DNA of 64,000 nucleotides from Aristolochia californica. Its lineage: Eukaryota > Streptophyta > Magnoliopsida > Piperales > Aristolochiaceae. Of this stretch, positions 1-11,607 are shown piece by piece. The position numbers were made by a program, and so were the translations under genes. The notes below the pieces were generated by a model. It did not search any database and was not told the DNA's origin. It worked only from the letters and a program-made list of their open reading frames with translations. Numbering within the stretch: position 1 is the stretch's first letter; each line of letters opens with the position of its first letter. The stretch lies in NCBI GenBank assembly GCA_029961685.1, contig JARWKL010000003.1, positions 10,610,459 through 10,674,458 of the forward strand, written 5' to 3'.

Positions 1-232
1 ACAAAAGGTAAATAATCTAGTAATGTATGTTGCATACAAGTTATCGCATCAGTAATTATTTTAGACATTCAACCGAGAGCTAGTCATACCATAGAACCAG
101 TTGATTAGCAACCAATACTAGAGTAGAATTTGTTCCTTGTTGCTGATCATTAAGGAAACTCCCTAATGTCTAAGCAAGGTCAAGATATTAAATTCAGATA
201 AGATTTAGAATCATAACCACAATTGTCTGGAG

Positions 233-445
233 TTAATTCAGATCTTTGAAGCACAAAAAAACTTGCATCAACGAGTGATTTCCAAATCCAATGCATACAC
301 CAAGTAAGATACGACCGATGATAAGCATAATAGTGTTAACAACAGTAGCATTAACGACTAAGTCCAAGAAAAAAAATAGTAGTTGAAAACAGAAGACAAT
401 AGACAATACATGTTCAAATTTCTGTTTTGATAAGTTTATGATCAA
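233..445 (-). pseudogene. Fragment of a hexose/H+ symporter (STP-type sugar transporter)
   Basis: The reading frame contains MLIIGRILLGVCIGFGNH, which matches the conserved segment of plant STP monosaccharide transporters (major facilitator superfamily), where a GRILLG-GIGFGNQ block sits in the first half of the 12-helix protein. Only about 40 residues align (an Asn-Ala stretch followed by the GRILLG helix). The similarity is lost just after GFGNH, and the expected Pro-Leu-Phe-Leu-Ser-Glu motif is not readable in frame. No start or neighbouring transporter exons are visible. It is a relic, not a working gene. A primer-binding site and LTR end at 878-890 place it on the internal side of a possible - strand LTR element, so it may be a captured exon; that is inference. 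Confidence 0.55.
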
Positions 446-877
446 AACAATTATTGTATTGAACTGAGAATGACTTGATAAGGATTCTATCTAATTGATG
501 TAACTTCCTGAAAAATAGGAACATTGATCAAACATAGATACTCAGAGATAACAAGAAGATAAAATACAATATAATTTGAATCACGTGCAACCACAAACCA
601 GAGAAGAAAACACACAGTTTAAAAACTACCATGATGTAGCAGAATTCTTTTTTGATCCACGATGATAAGGTTACTGGAAACCAAGATCCATAAACCAAAC
701 CAGCAAGGCAAAAAAGATAGAGAAAAAAAGATATTGATCATCCACCAAGCAGCAGTAAACAAAACAGAGAAGAAGACGATTCTTAGAATAAGACTTCGTC
801 ATATTTCATTAACATAACAACGCCTTCATAACGCATAATCCGAGTAGGAAAAAATAATTAAAATCCTGAAAATTACT
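446..877. other. AT-rich non-coding stretch
   Basis: No coding, RNA or repeat signal recognised. It lies between the transporter fragment and an LTR/primer-binding site, so it may be internal sequence of a decayed LTR element. Confidence 0.4.
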
Positions 878-1275
878 ACTCTGATACCATGTTGATTTTC
901 AGGAATTCATAGATCACATTGTTATGCAACAGATGGAAGAAAGAAGGAGTAGTAAAAGGAAAAAGAAAAGAGACAACCAAGGAGAGGGAGAGAGAGCATG
1001 TTGAGAAGATCCATCTACGTACCTCTGCTATTCAGCTGCTTGCTGTTTTTGTTCTTTTGAATTCCAACATAAAGATGACTTCCACACCTTGTAGTTACTT
1101 TTGGTTGTTTTTGTCAAACTGGTGAATCAACTGTTTTTATCAAGTTGGTGAATCAGTTGTTGTAATCAACACCTTTCCATCTATTGTTTGAATCTAGTAG
1201 GCCAATAATTACTCTCCATGAGCTAACATGGATGCGCACATAAGTTCATCATAGTCCTCTTAAGGATTTGATTTT
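878..1275 (-). mobile_element. Primer-binding site and putative LTR of a decayed LTR retrotransposon
   Basis: Bases 878-889 read TGGTATCAGAGT on the - strand, the usual complement of the plant initiator tRNA-Met 3' end. They directly abut an LTR-like TGTTGATTTTCAGG edge at 890, the same arrangement seen at 11572-11584 and 22209-22221. The LTR would extend rightward; its far end is not defined and no second LTR copy was found. Confidence 0.45.
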
Positions 1276-1979
1276 CTCACTCTTATGTTGATTATCAAAT
1301 GTTGTTATCTAGTATATGTATCTAGGTTTTTTTATGTATTGATTATCAACAAACTTAGTTTTGTAGTTATACCTCAGCTTATTATTCGGTTCAACTTATT
1401 ATTGGCAGTCTATGATTCAGATCGAACTTATTACTTGGGGCACAACTTCTTGATGGACTCCCTACAAATTATTTGATGTGTCCTTATTACTCTTAAGGAC
1501 TTCCAGTATTTAGTGGTTATCTGCTGCTATGCAACTGCACATTTGGTACATGTTATTTTGGCATTGGCCCATTTCTGTTGTTGCTATTGTGTTTCTTTGA
1601 TTGAGACATTATTTATGAAGAACTCCTCGATTGCTTGCCTTGGGTTTATTATTTGCTGACCTACGGTCAACATTGGTTCGTCTAATGCAAAATTTGAATT
1701 TCTTAGGAAAATAAAGCACATGGTGCCTTCGGCATCTTATCTTCCTCATTACCCATTACCCATTGGTTATTTGGTAGCCTTCCTCCTTCCATCCTTTATT
1801 TGACTCTCATTTACCTCCTTTGGCCAACCCTTTTTGGTGCGTTGCTATGGTTGGTCCCTTTTATTTATATGAGTGTTTTTAAATCCTTTGAGACTTTTTA
1901 TTGGTACATGTGGATCTTTTATCCTCGTCGTGTGAATGACAGGCATCACCCACTCTACTTTTTATTGGTACATCGATCC
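1276..1979. other. Unassigned AT-rich sequence
   Basis: Short open frames only, with no recognisable domain. Nothing further can be supported. Confidence 0.3.
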
Positions 1980-2060
1980 CAGCTTGAACCAAATAACATA
2001 GATGTAGTAATAAACTCCTCCATTACAGTATCCCAATGATAAGTACGACACCAGGTACGG
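1980..2060. repeat. Short block shared with LARD-B internal sequence
   Basis: A stretch containing AACATAGATGTAGTAATAA and the words before and after it recurs several times inside LARD-B (about 10030-10180 and 10568-10620). This shows that part of the left flank is related to that element family. Confidence 0.5.
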
Positions 2061-2099
2061 ACTCTCAAAGAGTAGAAATGGGTGATAAAATATAAGTTG

Positions 2100-2645
2100 A
2101 AACAACCTTAAGGTGGTTGTTGAGATAGAGATGGTGCTAGTGGTTATGGTCGAGATAAGACTTGTTATCATTGTGGCAAGGTGGATCATATTTTTGCACA
2201 AAATTGAGAAAGTTTGGTAATCTACCTTGGGCTAATAGTAGTGTGGTTGGACGTTAGGATAGCTCTTAAGGTCGTAACAGTTTCATTGATGACTTATTGA
2301 AACTAGTCGCGAAGTGGAAATGTGGATCGAACCCCTCAAGTGTGAGTTAGAGCCTTAGATCAGCCTAGCTCTTTGGTCAAATATATTGTTTGCTCAATCA
2401 AGTACAATTGCTTCTAGGCCACTCCTACCTCTAGTGGGCTCCTTGTTTTTGGTGCCTCTGCATATATGACAGGTAACAAGTTGATGTTTTCTTCTCTTGG
2501 TCGTTCTTCTTCTGTTACTTGGTTTTTCTTGGTGATGGTCCAAGTCTCGTGTCGAAGGGAAAGGTGTTTCCCAAGCATCGTCATGTATTTCATTGTCTTC
2601 AACGCACTATGTTTCCAAATTTCCTATACATTTTTTATCTATCAG
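2100..2645 (+). pseudogene. Decayed Ty1/copia gag-protease fragment
   Basis: At about 2160-2205 the translation gives CYHCGKVDHIFAQN, a copia gag zinc knuckle whose last cysteine has become asparagine. At about 2440-2500 it gives a degenerate protease active site followed by MTGNK, the block that follows the DSGAS motif in copia elements. Stops separate the two parts and the frame shifts inside the protease. Nothing of integrase or reverse transcriptase follows; the sequence ends against the LTR of copia-A at 2650, which may have been inserted here. Confidence 0.6.
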
Positions 2646-2649
2646 TAAA

Positions 2650-2768
2650 TGTTAGATTTAGGATCCCATGAAAGGTACTCGGCCAAGAGGATGAGAGAGG
2701 AGAGAAAGAAGAAGAAGAGAAAAAGAAAAGGAGAGGAAGAAGGAAGAGAAGAGAGGGAAGGCTAAGGA

Positions 2769-2827
<59 letters not shown>

Positions 2828-3118
2828 AGAGAAAAGTGTATGGACGAATTTGAGAGAAAAGTGTAAAATCAAATTTGAGAGATGATCCACCCCTTGACTT
2901 GAGTTTCTGTTTATAATTTATGAAGGAAGGTTACGATGACAACATTGCCCTTCGGGCTACAAGCTCTCGAAAGGAAAATACATAAGTAGACATACATCAT
3001 ATTCTCTATTTACACCCTTGTGCCATCCTATGAGAAGAACACTAATTTACACCCTTTGCCATCTCTTTGATGTGGGGAAGGTACTTCCCTTAATGCCCCG
3101 TTGAGATGTCTTCCAACA
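2650..3118 (-). mobile_element. 3' LTR of copia-A
   Basis: It begins TGTTAGATTT and ends TTCCAACA on the + strand (TG...CA) and abuts the polypurine tract. It includes the (GA)n tract at 2773-2823 and purine-rich flanks. Confidence 0.7.
2773..2823. repeat. (GA)n microsatellite
   Basis: About 25 uninterrupted GA dinucleotides, embedded in a longer purine-rich stretch inside the copia-A LTR. Confidence 0.95.
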
Positions 3119-3133
3119 CTCCCCCTCAAGCTG

Positions 3134-6100
3134 AGGGAAAGAAAGCCCCTTTGCATTGCTGCTTCCAATACTCCCGGATGGCAGCAATGCGAAGGGATAT
3201 TATCCTGGATTTGCATATAGTGGTTTGTATCTTGGATGTGACCTACTTCATGAATATATTTGATGCATGTCCTTGAGATGAGACATGTTTGAAAGAAAAA
3301 TGCTAGCCTAAAATTTTTCTCGTATGAAGTGGCAATTTTTCTCTCGTGGAAGATTGGATTTGAAGTAATGTGGATGGCTGGCTGGTTGTCACAATAGAGC
3401 TCCATAGGGGTCTTTTTGTGGAACCCTAATTATGTGAGGTGAGATTTGATCCATAGAGGTTCACTGACTGCTGAGGTTAAAGCCTTGTATTCTGCTTCAA
3501 CACTGGATCTAACAACCATATTTTATTTTTACTCCTCCATGTAACCAAGTTCCCTCTAATGAAGGTGCAATACCCAGATGTGGACTTCCTGTCATAAGTG
3601 ATCCAATCCAATCAGCATTTGTAAATGCTTCGATGTTGAGGTGACTGTGACATTTATATAGAAGTCCTTTGCCCAAAGCTCCTTTTAAGTATCAGAGGAT
3701 TCTCTTTAGAGCTTGCTAGTGAATAACTTGTGGTTTATGCATGTACGGCCTAACCACACTTTCGACATATGCTAAATTTGGTTTGGTTATTGTAAGATAG
3801 ATGAGTTTTCCAACAAGTCTCTGATATTTTCCTACATCCACAATCTTCACTGGAGCTTGCACAAACTTGGAGTTAGCAACCATAGGAGTGTTTGTCGGTC
3901 AGTATCCCATCATCTCTATGTTTTCTAGTAGATCAAGAACATACTTCCTCTAAGATAAGATAGTCCCATGTCTTGACTGGAAGATCTCAATATCCAAAAA
4001 AATATTTCATAAGTCCAAGGTCTTTTATTTTGAATTCCTAACATATATTCTCTTTGAGTTCTTGTATTCCTTTCGCATCGCTACCTGTTAAGACAATATC
4101 ATCTACATAAACTATCAGTAATACACTTCCTTTCGAGGTGTTCTTGACAAATACAAAATGATCAATGAAGCATCTATGGAACCCAAACTGCAACATAGCT
4201 TGGCTAAATTTGTTGAATCAAGCCTGATGAGATTGTTTTAAGCAGTATAGGGATTTCTTCAATTTTCATACCAACTCTCCCTCAACCAACCAGGTAGTTG
4301 ATGCATATAGATCTCCTCCTTAAAATCACCATTTAAAAAGATATTTTTCACACCGATTTGATATACCGACCAAGAAGAATTTGTAGCTAGTGATAATAGG
4401 ATTAGTATTGAATTTAACTTGGCCAAATGGAAGAAGGTTTCCTTATAATCAACTTTATAGCATTGAGTGTAGCCTTTGGCGATGAGATGGGCTTTAAGAT
4501 GAGCCACAAAACCATTAGGAATGTACTTGATGGTAAAAACCCATTTGCAGCCCATGGGTTTCTTCGCTGAAGGGAGCGGAACCAAGGTCTATGTCTGATT
4601 TTCATATAAAATATTCATTTATTCTTCCATCCTGGATGTCTCAGAGTCTTCTGATATGATTGTGGGACAAATATAGAGGAGATAGATGCAAGAAATTGAT
4701 AACAAGAAGAAGAGAATCAATGGTGAGAAACAAAATTTGATGCACAATGAGAAGTGGAGGGCCTAGTGCAAGTTCCAAGCTCCTTTCGTAGAGCTGTGGA
4801 TCTAGTATCAAATTGTGGGTGAAAGATGATAGGTGAAGATGGGTTTACCTCGGAGGGATCCGTAAACTCCATAGGTGTGGTATCGGTCGTTGCTTCATGG
4901 GGTTGAAGGAGATCCGCATCAAGTGGCACAACATGTCTTAGAGTTGTTTGAATCGATGAGAGTCCCAAAGGAGCATCTTTGGAAGAATAAAAAGATGTGT
5001 CCTAAAAAAAAGTAACATCCTTAGAGATAAGTACCTTATGAAGAGAATGATTATAGCAGACATAACCTTTTTGGGTACGAGAGTAACCCAAGAAGATACT
5101 CTTTTGAGACTTAGGATCAAACTTACTCTTCTGGGGGTGACACGAACAAAACATGTGCATCAAAAAACTTTTAAGGGAAAAGAGAAAAGGTCTTCATCAA
5201 GAAATAACAACGAATAAGGGGATCTATGTTTAAGCAGTGAGGAAGGCAACCGATTAATAAGGAAGCAACCAATAACTATGGCCCGAGGCCAGTAAAAATA
5301 GGACACATTCATAGAACTCGAGCTACCTCTAGGAGATGTCCGTTTTTTCTTTCAGTTACACTATTTTGTTGAGGGGTGTAGGCATATGATGTTTGATGGA
5401 TAATGCTCTGATCCTTGTAAAACAAAAATACACCAAAGAGGCACTCTTTGGCATTATCAAAACGAAAAACATATATGTTTTTACCAAATTGAGTTTTGAC
5501 CATGGCATGAAAGGACTTGATGGAAATTTTTTCAGATCTTTCTTTAAACAAAAATTGCCATGTGACTCAAATAAAATCATCCACAAACATGACAAAATAG
5601 TTAACTTGCGAAATATTTGAGACACTCAATGGTTTCCATACCTTTAATTTCATCTCGAGTAGAGTATGTGGTCCTCTAGTGTTTTCTCAACTGACATACG
5701 TCACAGTTTAAACCAAACAATATTATTAAAAAAGGTAATAATTATTGAAGTGATGTTGTTGATGGATGTCCGAACCGGTTGTGCCATAATCTGACCTCTG
5801 TCTGAGAAGTGGACACTGTAGTCACCGAAGACAAGTCCAAGTACTAAAGGCCTCCACCAATCACTTGCTTCATTGTTAGATTCTAAAAAATACAAGAGGA
5901 AGGCGAGAAGATGATGGAGCAATTGAAACGTTTGGTGAAATGGCTAACAGACAATAAGTTTAAGGGAAACTGTGGAACAATAAGACATCAGTAAGCGAAA
6001 GCGAAGGTGTAGTAGAGGAGTCTCCCTTCCCAAGAACTTTGGTTTGAGATCCATCAGCTATGGTTACAAACTTGTCTGATAAACAGGGGGACATAGAATA

Positions 6101-6219
6101 TAATAAACTTTTGTTACCTGTCAGATGCTCGGAGGCTCCTGAGTCAATGATCCAAGGTGAAGAGGAGGAAGTGGCAGAGGGCACACCTGAAGAGATAGTG
6201 GTAGAAGTAGTGGAAGAAG
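3134..6219 (-). pseudogene. Copia-A pol remnant (protease, integrase, RT, RNase H)
   Basis: Several disabled frames in order. About 6184-5960 carries WIIDSGASEHLTGNK, the aspartic protease site. About 5620-5310 carries the integrase core with RFDNAKE and, after a frame change, a TERKNGHLLEVAR block holding the catalytic Glu. About 4968-4717 is the integrase tail. About 4585-4259 is the RT entry with GCKWVFTIKY. A YVDD-type block lies near 4110-4080. About 3405-3290 carries MELYCDNQPAIHI, the RNase H core. Every junction has stops or frameshifts, so no product is expected. The RNase H sequence is close to that of copia-C, which suggests related families. Confidence 0.8.
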
Positions 6220-6224
6220 ATGCA

Positions 6225-6563
6225 TGTTAAGCACCTAGATAATACTACCCAAAAGACCGGCCTATTAGGAGTAGAAGACATAGGTACTTAACCCCATGAC
6301 CATAATAGTACACCCCACCTTCGCGAGCCGACGTCCACGGCGACTTAACACTTAATGACGGGTGTCGGGTCAAGATCCCATAATCCCTTACAACGACCAC
6401 ATCCGGGGCTCGCGACACCCTTGCCAGGACTCCCCTCGGGGATTCGAACTCGCGATGTGGGAACCCGCTCTAATACCAAATGTTAAGCACCTAGCCAATA
6501 CTACCCAAAAGACCGGCATGTTAGGAGCGGAAGGCATAGGTGCTTAACCCCAAGACCATAACA
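6225..6563 (-). mobile_element. TRIM-1 (terminal-repeat retrotransposon in miniature)
   Basis: Two direct repeats of 83 bp (6225-6307 and 6481-6563) flank about 170 bp of non-coding sequence, and a perfect 5-bp target duplication ATGCA lies on both sides (6220-6224, 6564-6568). On the - strand a primer-binding site TGGTATTAGAGC (6467-6478) follows the 5' LTR, and a polypurine run AAGGTGGGGTG precedes the 3' LTR. There is no open frame, so it must be mobilised by proteins from elsewhere. It sits in the gag-pol linker of copia-A. A tRNA T-arm-like AGTTCGAATCC lies just inside the primer-binding site. Confidence 0.9.
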
Positions 6564-7443
6564 ATGCAAGAGAAGATACCATCATAGTCTTCAGTCTTTG
6601 CAAGAATTCATAATATTCATCGATTATAGTTATCTTTCCTCTATGTGACTCAGGTATGTCTTCATTTTTATGAGTATGAACCAAGGCCTGGTTGGCATTG
6701 AATTTATGGAAAAGAGAAATACTTCCTTGACTGATATAATCAGAGTACATGAACCTCTATTTATAATAGAGGAAGGTAGTAGAGTCCAATTACAATAAAA
6801 TTATCTTTGTCCCAATTACACCCAAACTCTAACACTTAAAGATAAGTCCTAGCATAATTAAATAACTCAATATAAATAGAAGACAACATAACTCAAACTA
6901 GAACTCTTCTATGAGGACGTGACCATAAGATAAAGATGTTAGCTCATGGTTATCTTTGTGGGTCCCACTTGATCTTCTAACCTACTCTTGGTTACCTTTG
7001 TGAGTCCTTCTTGATCTTCCAACTAGCTTGTGGTTATCTTTGTGAGTGCCACTTGATCTTCCAATTTATGTGATAAGTATGCCAGCTAGTGGTAATCATG
7101 GTGGATCCTACTTATGTGCTTGGGCCTATCTTATAATACTCTTAGATATGTGGGCCTTCATTGGTCGTGTGGCCCATCTTACAATACTTTTAGATAGGGG
7201 TGGCATCGAGCCGAGCCGAGCCCGAACCTGCTTATGTTCGAGTCGAGCTTGATTTAAATATTTTGAGCCGAGCTTCGAGCCAAGCTTTGAGACGAGCCTC
7301 GTCTCGAGCCTAAAATTGTTATCGAGCTCGAGCCCAACGAGTTCAAGCCGAGTTCAAGCCGAGCTCGAGCCTCAACATACATTTAAAACTTTTCAAAAAA
7401 TATATATCGAATAAAATGTATATAAAATTATGCATACATTTTA

Positions 7444-7620
7444 CATAAAATTGGGCATGACCTCTAAATAAAATTGGGCATAACTTATATATATAATATG
7501 TGTATAAGATTGGGCATAACCTCTACTTAAAATTGAGCATAATCTATATATATAATACTTGTATAAAATTCGGCATGACCTGTACTTAAAATTGGGCATA
7601 ATCAATATACATAATACCTG
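7444..7620. repeat. Three 59-bp tandem repeats
   Basis: Units begin at 7444, 7503 and 7562; each contains two half-repeats built on AAATTGGGCATAACCT. They lie inside the hAT element. Confidence 0.85.
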
Positions 7621-7810
7621 CATAAACACTCCATAAAATTGTCTATACATTCCATAAACACTTCATGAAATTGTTTATACAGTCCATAAAATAATCTAAA
7701 CACTCCATACACTGCATAACATTCTAAATAAACTCCATACAATAATCAAACACAACAAAATTAAATAAAATATCACTATCAATTTACAATCACCCAAATA
7801 AAAATTATAA

Positions 7811-9060
7811 ATCCTTTAAATAAAATCTTATTACTATTATAGACTTACTAGAAAATTACAAGAAATATTTTAAATTTTTCTTAGGAAAGTTAAATGGACC
7901 TCTTATTGCCTTTTCTAAGGAAATAAATAAAAATTAATAATTAATCTAATATATTATTATACTTATCAATAAATTTTTAATCACATCAAATGTCAACACA
8001 AAATTGCTATGAAAATTGCCTCATGCTCAAAGTATTATATCATCAACTGTCAAATACTTATTCAAAATTTTTCTATATGGTTTTTTAACTCATCTTGGCA
8101 AGAAAATCTTACTTGAAAAATTATATGATTTTTTAAAAAGAATTTATAATTAAAAAAATATTTTGAAAAAATATGAGGCACTAATGGTCCCTATATTTCT
8201 ATTAAAAATGTCTTTTCAACATTTATTGAAAAAACCACTAATAGTCTCTAGAAACGTATTTCTACTAAAATATCTTTTCAATTTATTTAAGAGCCATGAG
8301 GAAGGGACAAAGAGATTTTCTTTGTTTATGATCTCGCACGTAGGGGTGGCTTTGAATAAATTATATATAAATTATGCATACATTTTTAAAAAATATAATG
8401 ATAGGGGAGGTTTAGGATTAAATTTCAATAATGGAGATTAAAATGCACCAATATTAATATTTTTACTCCAATTGTTGTCTAGCTTGTTTTGTAATTTTTG
8501 AATCTGGCCATAATTTATTATGGCCTCCTTAGTGCCCCTAGATAAAAATTTATATTCTAGGAAAAACTTAAAATATTTTTCCTATGATACATATTTCCAA
8601 AAAAACCTTTAAATAAAATCTTATTACTATTAGTGACTTATTAGAAAATTACAGGAAATATTTTAAAATTTTCTTAGGAAAGTTAAATGGACCTTTTATT
8701 GTCTCTTCTAGGGAAATAAATAAAAATTAATAATCAATCTAATATATTATTATACTTATCGATAAATTTTTAATTAAATAAAATATCAAACACAAAATTG
8801 CAATGAAAATTGCTTCATGCTAAAAGTATTACATCATCAACTGTTAAATACTTATTCAAAAATTTTCTATACAGTTTTCTACCCCATCTTGGTACGAAAA
8901 ATCTTACTTAGAAAATTATATGATTTTTAATAAAAAATTTCAATTAGAAAAATGTTTTAAAAAAATGAGACACTAATAGTTTATAGAAAATTATTTCTAT
9001 AAAATTTATTTTAAATTTTTTTCAGAGGAAAAGTTTTTTTTATTTTTTTATTTTATGATC
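7811..9060. repeat. Large internal direct duplication of the hAT element
   Basis: About 7811-8230 and 8606-9020 align over more than 400 bp, starting AATAAAATCTTATTACTATT and including the shared words GGAAAGTTAAATGGACC and ATCATCAACTGT. Both copies lead to TTTATGATCTCGCACGT (about 8324-8340 and 9050-9066). The second unit opens with an internal terminal-repeat copy, TAGGGGTGGC at 8341, so the duplication appears to have restarted from the element's own end. Confidence 0.8.
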
Positions 9061-9450
9061 TCGCACGTGCGATTTTCTCGCGAGGAAGGGGGAGATTATT
9101 TCTCCCTTGTTCTGGTTTTCCACGGAGACGACGCAGAGGGAAGGGGGTTACACCATCGGGGAGGACCTATCGTCGGGGATGACGGCCACAACGGAGTCGG
9201 CGGCGACGGAAGCGGCGGTGACGGAAGCAGCGGCGACGGAAATAGAGGCGACGACGAGGAGAGGAAGAAATTGAACGGACGACCACAGAGGCGCCGACGA
9301 GCAGCTGCGATGGCGGTATAGACGCCGGCGAACAGCTACGACGGCGGTAGAGGTGGCGACAACAACCGATGGGAGGGGTCGGTGGTGACGAGGGGGGAGG
9401 AAAAAATTTTCCCCCCCTTGCTCTCGCTCCCGCTCCCGCTCCCCCGCTCG
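9055..9450. other. GC-rich block in the hAT element
   Basis: A GC-rich stretch (GGCGACGG-type repeats) contrasts sharply with the AT-rich left part. It supports low-complexity frames in both directions (Gly/Asp-rich on +, Arg-rich on -), none of which resembles a known domain. It may be a captured 5' exon or promoter fragment. Confidence 0.4.
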
Positions 9451-10929
9451 CTCGCGATCCCTTTACCGATTCACATCGATCCGACTCATTTCGAGCTGGC
9501 TCGCGAGCCGACGAACCGAACCTAGCTTCGGTCGAGCTCGGCTCGTTAAGGTAAACGAGCCGATTTCGGTGCTCGAGCTCGATAAATGACGAATCAAACC
9601 GAGCCGATACCGAGCCGGCTCTCGAACCGGCTCGGTTCGAAGCCACCCCTACTTTTAGATATGTGGGACTTCCTTGGTCGTGTGGGCTTGGGCCCATCTT
9701 ACAACACTCCCCCTTAAGCTGGGGGTGAGAGAACATCATGAACTCCCGGCTTGCTGTAAATGATGTATAAGATCTTTTTGTATAAAATGGCAGTCCTCTA
9801 TATCTTCCAACACCCCCTCACGTTGGTGGCTCTTCCATGAGGCCCAACTGACATAAGATAAGTGAGAGTAAAATCACTTCAAGCCGCATGACATTGCTCC
9901 ATACTCCAGTAGGTTGGAGCACACTCCTATCTTCTGTTGGTAGTGGGTCTATATGCAATGCCTCCATCACCATGTCCCTCCATAAGACAATGACTCTAAA
10001 GTGGTAGGAGTAATAAATGCCAATTCAGGTGGGTAAAACATAGATGTAGTAATAAGTTCTTCCACCATGGTGATGTAACATAGATGTAGTAATAAGCTCG
10101 TTCATCACAGTGTCCCAACCCGGGCACCGACTCTCACAGGTAGAAATTAACGGGTAACATAAATGTAGTAATAAACTTCTTTGTCACGGTGTCCCAACCA
10201 TAGCAACACTCATAAGGTTACAATAAGGGTTGGCGTAAAGATATTTTTGAGAGTCAAATAAAGGATGGTATGAGAAAGGATATTGGGGCTACCACTTCTT
10301 CAATAATAATGTCTCATCCAAAGAGACATAATAGCTACAACTGAAATGAGCTTGAGCCCATATAACACGAACCAAAATAATAAACCTCGTAAAAGGACCC
10401 ATGAAATAATCCGATGTAAAAATTTCTTCTTAGATTCAAAAGTTTCATCTTTTGTGCTCCCCCTTTCTTGAATATTTTGGTGACATAAAACTTATCTACA
10501 ACATATGAAATAAAATACCTCTTACTTGTACTTCTTCTACTTCTCCCCCTCAAGGTGGAAGGTAATGCCAGTGATCCCAGCTTAAACCAAATATCATAGA
10601 TGTAGTAATAAGTCCTCAAACCAGGGAGAAGTGAGATATTTTCCTGATAAAGCAACTTAAAAAGTGTTGCAAAACAATCGGTTTAAATTCGGATTTTTCG
10701 ATGCAACAGGATACCATCATGACCTTTGATTCTTCCAATGCGAATATATCTTTAAATATAGATCAGATGGACATAAAATTTTCTCCTTCTAAAAATAGAC
10801 TTAAATAAATTTCATCAAAGTATAACTTCTCTTCATAAATTATACTTCTTTTGAGATAAATAATTTGATATATTTCGGTCATTGTAATTTGGCTGAACTA
10901 TGTACTTTTTTCTCCTTTTGCCAGTATGA

Positions 10930-11390
10930 CTATTGACTCTTCCAAGATCAATATCTCCTTATAAAAAACTCAGATAGAGAATTGGTTGAATAGGTAAGAA
11001 AATAGACTCACCTCTCTTTCTTTTTATATATAATTCTTTATATTCTTGGTAGCATAAATTACCTCGGAATTTGAAGTTTTTTGCTGCTGCTAGAACCTTA
11101 TTTGCAATCTGACCTTCTCTACTTCAAATATAGATTTCTCTTTGTAGATAACTCAGATTGAGAATTGGTTGAATAGGTAAGAAATTAAACTTATAGATAT
11201 TTTGTTTGATATATAATTCTCTATATATAGTCTCGTTCTTGATAGTATAAAATACCTCGGAAGTTGAAGCCTTCTGGTTCTGCTAGAACCTTTTTTGCAA
11301 TCTGATCTTTGTTGCTTCAAATATCGATTTCTCTTTGTAGATAACTCCAATTGAAAAAAAATAGTTTTTCCTTGGAAAGTAGATTCCAAT
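10930..11390. repeat. ~178-bp tandem repeat in LARD-B interior
   Basis: The segment with GAGAATTGGTTGAATAGG occurs at about 10977 and 11157, and the following TTTGAAG...TGCTAGAACC and TAGATAACTC words recur at the same spacing. A third, diverged copy starts near 11330. Confidence 0.75.
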
Positions 11391-11607
11391 AAATTTCTCT
11401 CAATATATAAGTTGCAATATTAAAATCTCAGTATATAGGTGAAAAACATAAAACAACTAACGGGTGTAGGGACTGAAAAAAGATAAATATGAAACCTAAA
11501 CTGCTTGAAATAATAGATCAGAAAAGGATCATATTATCTATGTGGGTTGACCAAGTCAATTCACAGAACCTGCTATGATACCATGTTGAATTTATGGAAA
11601 AGAGAAA

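Larger units (their letters stand above)
7195..9651. mobile_element. Non-autonomous hAT-type DNA transposon
   Basis: The element starts TAGGGGTGGC and ends GCCACCCCTA (10-bp perfect terminal inverted repeat) with a perfect 8-bp target duplication CTTTTAGA (7187-7194 and 9652-9659), the hAT signature. Subterminal regions at both ends are crowded with GAGCCGAG/CTCGAGCC words, as expected of transposase-binding repeats. No transposase is readable. The interior is AT-rich on the left, has an internal copy of TAGGGGTGGC at 8341, and has a GC-rich right part (9050-9450) that could be captured sequence. It interrupts the left LTR of LARD-B. Confidence 0.88.

Noticed and set aside
9167..9739. 190-codon - strand ORF
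   Set aside because: It runs through the GC-rich hAT end, its terminal repeat and the LTR; composition is Arg/Ser/Pro-rich low complexity.
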